From: JTS-RE37 sp041743975
Lineage (GTDB): Bacteria > Bacteroidota > Bacteroidia > Flavobacteriales > Flavobacteriaceae
Assembly: GCA_041743975.1 (NCBI GenBank)
Contig: JBGTLT010000182.1
Coordinates: 1-28,335 of the forward strand
Direction of reading: 5' to 3'
DNA length: 28,335 bases
Part shown: positions 1-7,660 of the stretch, piece after piece
How the letters are laid out: each line of letters starts with the position of its first letter
Numbering within the stretch: position 1 is the first letter of the stretch
The notes under the pieces: generated by a model
What the model was told of the DNA's origin: nothing
What the model saw: only the letters and a program-made list of their open reading frames with translations
Database searches by the model: none
Made by a program: the position numbers and the translations under genes

Positions 1-1093
1 GTTCAGCTTCAAAATGTGTCAGGTGGATATTGAAGGTGTCATAATAAACTTTTGCGATATCCCGGGTAAAGGTTTCAAGCGCAGCTTCATGCACCAGGTT
101 GATGGTGCACCCCCCGAAACCGCCTCCCATCTGCCGGGCCCCCAATACGGCCTGGATATCCCGGGTAAAGTCTACCAGGAAATCGGATTCAGGGCAACTT
201 ATTTCGTATAATTGACTGAGCCCGGCATGGCCTTCGTACAGCAACTCCCCAACCCTGGGGATGTCCCGGTTCGGCAAGGCATCGGCAAGGCCCAGGACCC
301 GTTCATTTTCTTCTATGATAAACCTGCAGCGCTTGTAAACGACCGGTCTGAGCTGTTTCCTCCCAGCATCCAGCATTTGCAGGGTGGCATCCCGGAGTGA
401 CCGTACATCCGGAAAAAGCTCCCGGATAACAGCAACCCCTTCCTCACATTCCCTCTTTCGGGTATTGTATTCGCTGCTGGCCAGGTTATGCGATACATTG
501 GTGTTCAGCAAAAGAATTTTATACGGGGCTATATCCAACGGGATATAGGAATGTTCCAGGTTCCTGCAATCGAGCAGTATTACATGCCCCTGCCTGCTCA
601 TTACCGATGCAAATTGATCCATTATCCCACATTGTGTCCCCACAAAACTATGTTCAGCATCCCGGGACAGGGCAACAATCTCCTCCCGGCTCAGCCCCAG
701 GTTGAATAATGCATTGAGCCCATAGGCCAGGCCGCATTCCAGCGCGGCAGAGGAACTCACCCCGGACCCCACCGGCAGGTTGCTTTCTATAAGGCAATCG
801 AATCCCCGGAGGCCCCCGGACCTTTTGCCAATTTCATGCAATACCCCCAGGATATAGTTTTCCCACTCAATATCACTCGGGATTACGTTTTGCAGGTCTA
901 TAGTCAGGGACTGATCAAATCCTGCACTGAAAACAGTGCAATGAGCAGCTGTATTATTGGCCCTGAATTTGAAAGTGATCCGTTTGTCAATGGCAGTTGG
1001 CAATACATAGCCCAGGTTATAATCCGTATGTTCCCCGATCAGGTTGATCCTTCCGGGGGACTCGATAATCAGCGATGGAGAAAATGAATTCAT
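1..1093 (-). CDS. galK: galactokinase, C-terminus cut by window edge
   Basis: Phosphorylates alpha-D-galactose to galactose-1-phosphate with ATP, the entry step of the Leloir pathway, in the cytoplasm. Reading the minus strand from the ATG at 1093-1091 gives 364 open codons to the window edge; the family is about 380-390 residues, so only the last 15-25 are missing. The galactokinase signature PGRINLIGEHTDYN is at residues 13-26, the GHMP phosphate-binding motif LPVGSGVSSSAAL at 106-118, and the third GHMP motif MGGGFGGCT near 322-330. All three are intact, so the enzyme should be active. No strong Shine-Dalgarno precedes the ATG, as is normal for Bacteroidota. It lies downstream of, and in the same direction as, the GntR-type regulator, separated by 344 bases. 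That fits a sugar-responsive unit, but co-transcription is not shown. Confidence 0.95.
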   Translation of the reverse strand, partial: MNSFSPSLIIESPGRINLIGEHTDYNLGYVLPTAIDKRITFKFRANNTAAHCTVFSAGFDQSLTIDLQNVIPSDIEWENYILGVLHEIGKRSGGLRGFDCLIESNLPVGSGVSSSAALECGLAYGLNALFNLGLSREEIVALSRDAEHSFVGTQCGIMDQFASVMSRQGHVILLDCRNLEHSYIPLDIAPYKILLLNTNVSHNLASSEYNTRKRECEEGVAVIRELFPDVRSLRDATLQMLDAGRKQLRPVVYKRCRFIIEENERVLGLADALPNRDIPRVGELLYEGHAGLSQLYEISCPESDFLVDFTRDIQAVLGARQMGGGFGGCTINLVHEAALETFTRDIAKVYYDTFNIHLTHFEAE

Positions 1094-1437
1094 CAATTAA
1101 AGGTTCTGGTTTTCCCGGGCTTTTTTGTCAGGTGCCCACTTAAATGTGGCACTTTAAACAATTCGTGGCAACCCCATCTCCACTCCAGTGGCAGGAGTTC
1201 CGGTCCGTGCACAACGATATAATAGCCAGGGATTTAAACATACCTGGCTATTAAAGGACCAAGCTGGAAAATACACTGAAACCAAACTTAGCTGTCAGGG
1301 GTTTTTAGCTGCTGTATCGTTTCTTTCGCGGGGCAACCGCCCCTGGAATCCGTCCCTGTGCCAGTCCTCAAAATTACCATAAAATATAATACATCAAAAC
1401 AGGCAGGGAAGAAAATGGCTTGCTAGTTTGCGATCCC
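1094..1437. other. intergenic region between galK and the GntR-type regulator
   Basis: I see no convincing gene in these 344 bases. They hold a near-perfect 11-bp inverted repeat (listed separately at 1220-1253) and a short GC hairpin, GGGGC AACC GCCCC, at 1330-1343. Neither has a T-run on the side expected for an intrinsic terminator. A promoter for galK could be here, but I found no clear TAnnTTTG box on the minus strand. Confidence 0.4.
1220..1253. repeat. 11-bp perfect inverted repeat, 12-nt spacer
   Basis: TAATAGCCAGG at 1220-1230 is the exact reverse complement of CCTGGCTATTA at 1243-1253, with 12 bases between them. It lies between galK and the regulator gene and has no U-tract, so it is more likely a protein-binding site or a structured leader of galK than a terminator. 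Which of these is unknown. Confidence 0.6.
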
Positions 1438-2448
1438 TTATAAAGAATTCCGCTTGATCAGGTTCATGGGCAGTATCACCTGCATCGGTTTCCCTTCCCT
1501 GATCTGGGTGGCGGCCTTTTTGGCCATATCATTAAAATCCGTGGATATGGTGGTGATACCCCCGAAAATTATTTCTTTGACCATGTGGTCATCGTGTGAT
1601 AAAATGCCAATATCCTCTCCCAGTTTAAGTTCCATATTTCTGCAATCGCGAAGCACTTCCCATAAAAATGTATCACTTATAAAAAAATATAGGTTCCCCT
1701 TTTTAAGACTTCCTGGTTTGTATTTTTTTTGAAGGCTTCCGTTGATCTTATAATCTGTTATAAACTTATGGAAGGCATTTTTTATATCAACTGGAGAATC
1801 AAACGAGCTATCGATAAATATAAATTTGTCATACTTACGGATGTCGGCCAATAATTCCCCCAGTTTGATATAGGTATTCCTTTCAAACTCCTGTGCTATA
1901 AATGAGTACTGCCTGGGCAGGGGGATATACCGGTCTATGATCAGCAATTTGTCAGGGGCTATGGTTCGCAATAAGGGGATAAACCTGGGATCAGGAATTG
2001 GGGCGATTACATATTTTCCATATTTCCCGCGAATGTTGGCAAATATGGTTTCAAAAACCTCCGGGTTATTGTGGTGGAAAAATACATCGATCTGAAAGCG
2101 CTTGCCCAGTTCTTTGCGGAAGGTATTATAGAATTCTTCCTGAAAGCGTTGAAATGCAAATAACAGAAGGGCGATCCTAAGGGTTATCCTGGTCTCATCG
2201 CTGATTATAAAATAGCCTTTTGATTTTTTGGATTCCACCAATCCCCTGTTTTTCAATTCTTCATAAGCATTGACGATGGTTTTACGGGCATAGCCCAGTT
2301 CGCTGACCATCGTATTGACCGAAGGTAACTGGTCACCCCTTTGCAGGATCTTTTCATCAATTGCAGCAATCACACCCTGAACCAGATGGTCATGCTTCAA
2401 GAGGGTGGGATCTTCCTTAAACCTTCGAATTTTATCAATCAATGACAT
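1438..2448 (-). CDS. GntR-type HTH regulator with LacI-like sensor domain
   Basis: A 336-residue transcription factor. Residues 1-80 form a GntR winged helix-turn-helix: LPSVNTMVSELGYARKT, then VNAYEELKNRGLVESKKSKGY, as in the HTH_GntR family. The remaining 250 or so residues lack the FadR or aminotransferase-like domains of other GntR classes. They instead look like a periplasmic-binding/LacI sugar-sensor fold (KYVIAPIPDPRF, LLIIDRY, IGILSHDDHMVKEII, GGITTISTDF). In Bacteroidota such hybrids usually sense a sugar and control a neighbouring catabolic or uptake locus. It is divergent from susC, with 421 bases between them that carry a promoter and four copies of a 10-bp repeat. It may also control galK, which follows it. 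Ligand and targets are inferred. Confidence 0.85.
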   Translation of the reverse strand: MSLIDKIRRFKEDPTLLKHDHLVQGVIAAIDEKILQRGDQLPSVNTMVSELGYARKTIVNAYEELKNRGLVESKKSKGYFIISDETRITLRIALLLFAFQRFQEEFYNTFRKELGKRFQIDVFFHHNNPEVFETIFANIRGKYGKYVIAPIPDPRFIPLLRTIAPDKLLIIDRYIPLPRQYSFIAQEFERNTYIKLGELLADIRKYDKFIFIDSSFDSPVDIKNAFHKFITDYKINGSLQKKYKPGSLKKGNLYFFISDTFLWEVLRDCRNMELKLGEDIGILSHDDHMVKEIIFGGITTISTDFNDMAKKAATQIREGKPMQVILPMNLIKRNSL

Positions 2449-2722
2449 TCAATATGCTGTAATATGGATAGCTGGGATTAATTGCATGGGATATAAGAGT
2501 GTAGATTAAGATTTTTCATGCAGCTGGGGGGATTAAATCAATAGAAACAGGAACATATTACATATACTTGCAGCATTGGCATAACCTAGATTTAGCACCT
2601 TTTTATGTCGGCATACTGATTACGTATGGCCTTTAAATAATTTTCATAGGGTAAATGGGACTGCAAATGCGGTAACAAACTGGTTTAAAATTGTTAATGT
2701 AAGATATATTCGTGAAATTTAG

Positions 2723-2752
2723 TTTCATATATCAACTTTATTGATAAATTTG
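2723..2752 (+). promoter_or_regulatory. predicted susC promoter (Bacteroidota -33/-7 type)
   Basis: TAAATTTG at 2745-2752 matches the Bacteroidota -7 consensus TAnnTTTG exactly. TTTC at 2723-2726, 18 bases upstream, is one base from the -33 TTTG. Transcription would start near 2758-2760, leaving a leader of about 110 bases before susC. The rest of the 2449-2869 gap shows no gene. Confidence 0.6.
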
Positions 2753-2761
2753 TTAGGGTAG

Positions 2762-2819
2762 CATAGTGTATCATAGTGTATCATAGTACATTTATATCGT
2801 GCCTGATAACATAGTGCAT
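2762..2819. repeat. four copies of CATAGTGYAT, probable operator array
   Basis: CATAGTGTAT at 2762 and 2772, CATAGTACAT at 2782 and CATAGTGCAT at 2810. The first three are head-to-tail with a 10-bp period, about one helical turn. They begin a few bases after the predicted transcription start of susC, where a bound repressor would block transcription. The divergent GntR-type regulator is the obvious candidate to bind; this is inference. Confidence 0.6.
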
Positions 2820-2869
2820 TCATCCCCCCCGGATGACATTGAAATAACTAACTCTAAACCTTTTGCATT

Positions 2870-5800
2870 ATGAAACAATTCTTTACGGGATCCTGTGCCA
2901 AAAATCGGGTTTACCTCTCCCTCGTCCTGACGGTAATGTTGGGAATTCATGCAGGCTTTGGTCAAAATACCATATCCGGAGTAATTTCCGACTCAGACGG
3001 CCCACTTCCGGGTGCCAGCATCGTGGTAAAGGATACCAATGTCGGATCTGTTTCTGATTTTGATGGAAATTATTCCATCATTGCACCGGAGGGAGCCAAT
3101 ACCCTGGTGTTTTCATTTATCGGTTATTCCACCCAGGAGGTGCCTATAAACGGGCGTACTACGATTGACGTCACCATGTCCGAGGATGCGCAATCCCTTA
3201 GTGAAGTTGTAGTTGTTGGATATGGTACCCAAAGAAAAGCAGATCTGACCGGGGCAGTTGCCTCCATCGGCAGTGCGGATATTGTAACCAAACCTATAAC
3301 AAGTCCGGACCAGGCCCTTGCCGGAACACTGTCCGGTGTTAATATCACGAACAGGAGCGGGGATCCCGGGGCACCCATCAGTGTCAATATCCGGGGTATC
3401 GGTACCCCCGGGGTGAACGACCCGTTATGGGTTATCGACGGGGTTCCAATAGTGCTCACTACCAACATTACAGTGAATACGTCCTCCACCACCGATTCCA
3501 ACCCACTGGCCGGACTTAACTCCAATGACATAGAATCCATTGATGTCCTGAAGGATGCCGCATCTACCGCTATTTATGGTGCCAGGGCGGCCAATGGTGT
3601 CATCATTGTAACCACCAAAAGAGGGAAAACAGGCGATGCAAGTGTTTCCTATGACGGGTATATTTCCGCTGCTGCGGCAAGGGAACACATAGACGTCCTG
3701 AATGTGCAACAATTTATTGACATCCAGGGGCAATTGGGAACGGATGTCTCCCAATTCAGCGGACAGCCTTTTGTGGATTGGCAAGACCTAATCTTTCAAA
3801 CAGGGCTGGTACAAAACCACAACGTTGCTGTAAGCGGGGGCAGCGAAAAGGCCAATTATTTTATTTCCGGGGCGTACCTGGACCAGGAGGGGATTGAAAG
3901 GGCACAGGCCTTTGGGCGATATTCCTTCAAGGCAAATGCAGATATAAAAGCGGGAAAATATTTGAAGTTCGGGGAATCTTTGCTGATAAGCCAGACAGAC
4001 AGGCAGGTGCAGAGCGAACCTGCAATCTTTGCAGGTTTCAATGCAGCGCGGAATGCACCTTATTACCAGCCCTATGGGAGTGGGGCATTCGGGTATAATG
4101 ATGTGAACCCTACCACGGTTGGAAATGGTGCAGCCACCAACTATTTGTTTAATACAGATGACCGATTTACCAAAACAACCGTACAGACCCGCAAGGTTTT
4201 GGGGAATTTTTATGGGGAACTGGAATTCCTGGAAGGGCTGAAAATTCGCCCCTCTCTGGGGATCGACTATAACGTTGGAGTTGGCGACTACCTTACAACG
4301 GCAGCCACCCTAAACAATTCTACAGGTACTTCCCTCCTGGTTTCTGAAAGGCCGATAGAACTTACCCTCACTACTGCTACCACCCTTTCCTATGACAAAA
4401 CCTTTGGGGACGGTGATAATAACCTCTCCGCCCTCTTCGGGTTTGAGCAGACTAAATTCCGCTTTGATAAAGTGAGGTTACAAGGGCGCGACCTGTTTAA
4501 CATCAACTTTGCCGCCAGCGGCACCACAGTTGCCGGAGCTAATGAGGCCGACCTTTGGACCCTGCAGGGATGGCTGGGTCGTTTAACCTATAATTACCAG
4601 GGGAAATACCTGGCGACCTTTAATATCAGGAGGGATGCCACCTCCAGATTTTCCGAAGCTAACCGGGATCAGATATTCCCATCCATTTCAGTTGGGTGGA
4701 GGATTTCAGATGAAGACTTCTTTCCCAAGGGCGATGTAGTGGACGACATCAAGATCCGTGCCGGCTGGGGACAATCGGGGAACCAGTTTACCGGTCTCAA
4801 CTTTGCCTTTTTAAGTGCCATAGACAATAATATCCGGTATGTGATCGGCGATGACCAGGTGACCATAGTTGCCCCGGCTCCCACTACCTTTGCCAATGAG
4901 GACCTTAAATGGGAAACCAGTACCCAAACCGATATCGGGGTGGACGCCAGCTTCCTGAAGGGAAAGCTGAGTATGACTGCTGACTATTACAATAAAACCA
5001 CCCAGGATGTATTGCTGGGGCTACCCCTCCCGTACGTCTCCGGATTCTTTCTTCCTGCTGATGCCAATATAGGGGAAATCAAAAACTCCGGGATTGAATT
5101 TGCCTTCAATTACGGTGACGAGGCAGGGGACCTCAAGTATAGTTTTGGAGGAAATATCACCACCGTTAAGAATGAAGTGATAGACCTGGGGGAGATCACC
5201 CAGATAATTTCGGGCACCGGAGGGGGTTCTACCCACAGGACCATTGTCGGGGAAAGCCTCGGGCATTATTATGGATATAAGACCGATGGGCTCTATCAGA
5301 ATGACGCTGAGGTTGCAGCCGCCATTCCCGATGCGGAAGGTACTCCCTCCCCGGGGGATATCCGCTTTGTGGATGTCAATGGGGACGGGCAGGTCAATTC
5401 AGAGGACAGGACTACAATCGGAAGTCCTTTTCCTAAGTTTTTCTACGGGATGAACCTGAATGCAGAATTCAAAGGGCTTGATTTCTCGGTGAATTTCCGT
5501 GGAGTCGGCAACAAACAGGTTTTCAATGCAGCAAGGACCGGCCTGGAAAGCATGCTGGGCGGTAACAATTTCAGCACCCAGGTATTGGATCGCTGGACAG
5601 GGGAAGGCACCGCCACCTCGAGTTCCAATCCCAGGCTTGCCCCGGGCGACCCAAATGGCAATACACGGTATTCCGACCGCTGGATTGAAGATGCGGGGTA
5701 CCTGCGAATCCAAAACATTCAGTTTGGCTATAGTTTATCGCCAGACATGCTTCGAAGCTGGACCGATAATTTTGTCTCCCGCATGCGGTTCTATATTGGG

Positions 5801-5965
5801 GTACAGAATCTGGTCACCTTTACCAAATATTCCGGGTATGACCCGGAGGTAGGCCGAACGCAGAGTTTTCAAAAGGGTGATTTTACCCTGGCATCCGGTG
5901 TTGACGGTGGGGCTTCCCCGCTTCCCAGGATCATACAATTAGGATGGTCAGTCACTTTCAATTAA
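2870..5965 (+). CDS. susC-like: SusC/RagA-type TonB-dependent outer-membrane transporter
   Basis: A 1031-residue outer-membrane channel that, with SusD, imports a large ligand using TonB energy. Residues 1-31 are a signal peptide ending AGFG|Q. Residues 32-110 are a carboxypeptidase-regulatory-like domain (ISGVISDSDGPLPGASIVV, then FSFIGYSTQEV). The SusC hallmark SEVVVVGYGTQRKADLTGAV follows, then the plug with LWVIDGVPIV and DIESIDVLKDAASTAIYGAR, then a long barrel ending in LGWSVTFN, with the terminal aromatic needed for insertion. The length is normal for the family. The ATG at 2870 is chosen because it gives a proper signal peptide. It is first in the locus, 34 bases before susD, behind a recognisable promoter and repeat array. 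The substrate is unknown; no carbohydrate-active enzyme in the locus helps to guess it. Confidence 0.95.
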   Translation: MKQFFTGSCAKNRVYLSLVLTVMLGIHAGFGQNTISGVISDSDGPLPGASIVVKDTNVGSVSDFDGNYSIIAPEGANTLVFSFIGYSTQEVPINGRTTIDVTMSEDAQSLSEVVVVGYGTQRKADLTGAVASIGSADIVTKPITSPDQALAGTLSGVNITNRSGDPGAPISVNIRGIGTPGVNDPLWVIDGVPIVLTTNITVNTSSTTDSNPLAGLNSNDIESIDVLKDAASTAIYGARAANGVIIVTTKRGKTGDASVSYDGYISAAAAREHIDVLNVQQFIDIQGQLGTDVSQFSGQPFVDWQDLIFQTGLVQNHNVAVSGGSEKANYFISGAYLDQEGIERAQAFGRYSFKANADIKAGKYLKFGESLLISQTDRQVQSEPAIFAGFNAARNAPYYQPYGSGAFGYNDVNPTTVGNGAATNYLFNTDDRFTKTTVQTRKVLGNFYGELEFLEGLKIRPSLGIDYNVGVGDYLTTAATLNNSTGTSLLVSERPIELTLTTATTLSYDKTFGDGDNNLSALFGFEQTKFRFDKVRLQGRDLFNINFAASGTTVAGANEADLWTLQGWLGRLTYNYQGKYLATFNIRRDATSRFSEANRDQIFPSISVGWRISDEDFFPKGDVVDDIKIRAGWGQSGNQFTGLNFAFLSAIDNNIRYVIGDDQVTIVAPAPTTFANEDLKWETSTQTDIGVDASFLKGKLSMTADYYNKTTQDVLLGLPLPYVSGFFLPADANIGEIKNSGIEFAFNYGDEAGDLKYSFGGNITTVKNEVIDLGEITQIISGTGGGSTHRTIVGESLGHYYGYKTDGLYQNDAEVAAAIPDAEGTPSPGDIRFVDVNGDGQVNSEDRTTIGSPFPKFFYGMNLNAEFKGLDFSVNFRGVGNKQVFNAARTGLESMLGGNNFSTQVLDRWTGEGTATSSSNPRLAPGDPNGNTRYSDRWIEDAGYLRIQNIQFGYSLSPDMLRSWTDNFVSRMRFYIGVQNLVTFTKYSGYDPEVGRTQSFQKGDFTLASGVDGGASPLPRIIQLGWSVTFN

Positions 5966-5999
5966 TACAGTATTTAAATATCTTTATAATAAAATTATT

Positions 6000-7529
6000 A
6001 TGAAAAAAATAAATATAATAATCGTCAGTTTCTGCGTCATGGGAATTTTCTCCTGTAATAATGAGCTGGATCTGCAGCCACTGGATCGCCTGACCACGGA
6101 TACCTTCTACAAGACCCGGGCAGATTTTGACGGGGCTGTATTTGCTTCCTACTCCTCCATTCAGGATTTCTGGGGTACCAGTACCGAAACCCTCGGGGAA
6201 TTCGGGGAATTCTGGAAAATTACGCTCACCATCACGGATGATGTGGCCGCCGATGCGGTTAACTCGGACCAGATCTCCAGAGATGTTGATGCGTTGCAGA
6301 TCCGGTCCAGTGACAAACCATATGCCGCGGTCTATACCCAGATCTATGAAGGGATATACCGTGCGAACCTGGTTATTGAAAACCTGGATAAGGAAAATGA
6401 ATTAACGGAAGATGATAAGACCGTGCTGCGTGCCGAAGCTAAATTTCTCCGTGCATGGTTCCACTTCCAGGCCCTGAAACTTTTCGGTACCCCACCCCTC
6501 GCTCTGGAAATTGTCCCCGGGATCAATGACCAGGCAAAGCCCAATTCAACCCAGGCCGAATTATACGATGCGATCCTGGCCGATTTTGCGGAAGCAGCCA
6601 CCGGGTTACCGGATGTATGGGACAGCAGCAATACCGGAAGGGTAACCTCCTGGGCCGCAAAAGCCTACATAGGAAAAGTAAATGTCTGGAAACAAGACTG
6701 GGGAACCGCTATCTCAGCATTCCAGGATGTAGTGGATAATGGTCCATACGAACTGGTCCCTGATTATGAGCAGGTCTTTGCCTTTGACAACGAGAATAAT
6801 TCGGAATCCATTTTTGAGATACAATACGGCGGGCCTTTCTCCGATGACAACCTCTGGGTTTTTGATGATACCCATTCCGAGGATTTTAAAGCCTCTCAGG
6901 GAACGGGCAGGGGTTGGTTCTGGGATGCCAGCAATGGCGCCCCCGGTGGAAAATTAGGGTATTGGGCCCCCACACAGGATTTGGTAGACGCCTTTGAACC
7001 GGGAGATGTCCGCGCCCAGACCATTTTCTATGAGGGAGGGGACACCTACTATACCTTTGACGGATCGCGTTACGAACTTCCCTATGATGCCTCCTGGTCA
7101 ACCACGAGTTTCACCCTGAAAAAATACAGGGGTTCCATCAATGCAGTTACCGGCAACAGTTCCCCTAACGGCCAGGCAGATTTCAATAACGAACGCTGGT
7201 TCCGGTTTGCGGAATTAAAACTGCTCTATGCTGAGGCCCTGATTGAAGGTGGTGGTGACCTCACCATTGCCAGACAACAGATAGACGATATAAGGTTAAG
7301 GGCAGGGTTGCCCATCCTGGACGTTGCCGCCGACCTGACACAGGCCATGAGGCAGGAAAAAAGGGTTGAGTTGGCGCTGGAACCCCATCGGTGGTTCGAT
7401 ATCACACGTTGGGGCATCGGATCCCAGCTATTCGGGGCCGCATGGGACGATAAATTCACCGTATTCCCTTTTCCGTTGTCGGAAGTTGATCGCTCCCAAG
7501 GGCTGTTGATCCAAAACCCCGGGTATTAA
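6000..7529 (+). CDS. susD-like: SusD/RagB-type surface lipoprotein
   Basis: A 509-residue lipoprotein that forms the lid on the SusC channel and captures ligand at the cell surface. The signal peptide ends in IFSC, with Cys19 the probable lipidated residue, followed by NNELD, an acidic stretch typical of surface-exported lipoproteins in this phylum. Typical SusD features are LRAEAKFLRAWFHFQALKLFG in the N-terminal TPR-like half, and RWFRFAELKLLYAEALI, RQQIDDIRLRAGL, KRVELALEPHRWFDITRWG and the ending QNPGY in the C-terminal half. The length is normal. The gene starts 34 bases after susC and is followed by an intrinsic terminator at 7588-7623, so susCD can be made as a two-gene transcript. Confidence 0.95.
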   Translation: MKKINIIIVSFCVMGIFSCNNELDLQPLDRLTTDTFYKTRADFDGAVFASYSSIQDFWGTSTETLGEFGEFWKITLTITDDVAADAVNSDQISRDVDALQIRSSDKPYAAVYTQIYEGIYRANLVIENLDKENELTEDDKTVLRAEAKFLRAWFHFQALKLFGTPPLALEIVPGINDQAKPNSTQAELYDAILADFAEAATGLPDVWDSSNTGRVTSWAAKAYIGKVNVWKQDWGTAISAFQDVVDNGPYELVPDYEQVFAFDNENNSESIFEIQYGGPFSDDNLWVFDDTHSEDFKASQGTGRGWFWDASNGAPGGKLGYWAPTQDLVDAFEPGDVRAQTIFYEGGDTYYTFDGSRYELPYDASWSTTSFTLKKYRGSINAVTGNSSPNGQADFNNERWFRFAELKLLYAEALIEGGGDLTIARQQIDDIRLRAGLPILDVAADLTQAMRQEKRVELALEPHRWFDITRWGIGSQLFGAAWDDKFTVFPFPLSEVDRSQGLLIQNPGY

Positions 7530-7587
7530 ACAGCAAATCTCCGATACGCGAATTGCACAATATTATTTGGTTAGCTAAAACCACTGG

Positions 7588-7623
7588 GAATCCAATCTAG
7601 TTTTAAGAGATTGGATTCTTTTT
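7588..7623 (+). terminator. intrinsic terminator between susD and the propeller genes
   Basis: GAATCCAATCT (7588-7598) pairs perfectly with AGATTGGATTC (7608-7618) around a 9-base loop, followed by five Ts. The T-run contains the upstream TTG at 7622, so that TTG is unlikely to start the next gene. The hairpin probably lowers expression of the four downstream genes relative to susCD. Confidence 0.85.
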
Positions 7624-7660
7624 GTTAGCAGGTTTGTTGTTATATTCGTTGCTGCACCCT

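Noticed and set aside
1438..1732. Plus-strand frame opposite the GntR-type regulator
   Set aside because: It lies fully within a well-supported regulator gene on the other strand and has no family-like sequence.
2762..2819. CRISPR array from short direct repeats
   Set aside because: The repeats are only 10 bp with no spacers of uniform length and no cas genes nearby; operator sites fit better.
7622..7660. TTG start giving a 1183-residue first propeller protein
   Set aside because: The TTG is inside the T-run of a strong terminator, and the downstream ATG at 7661 gives a normal lipoprotein signal.
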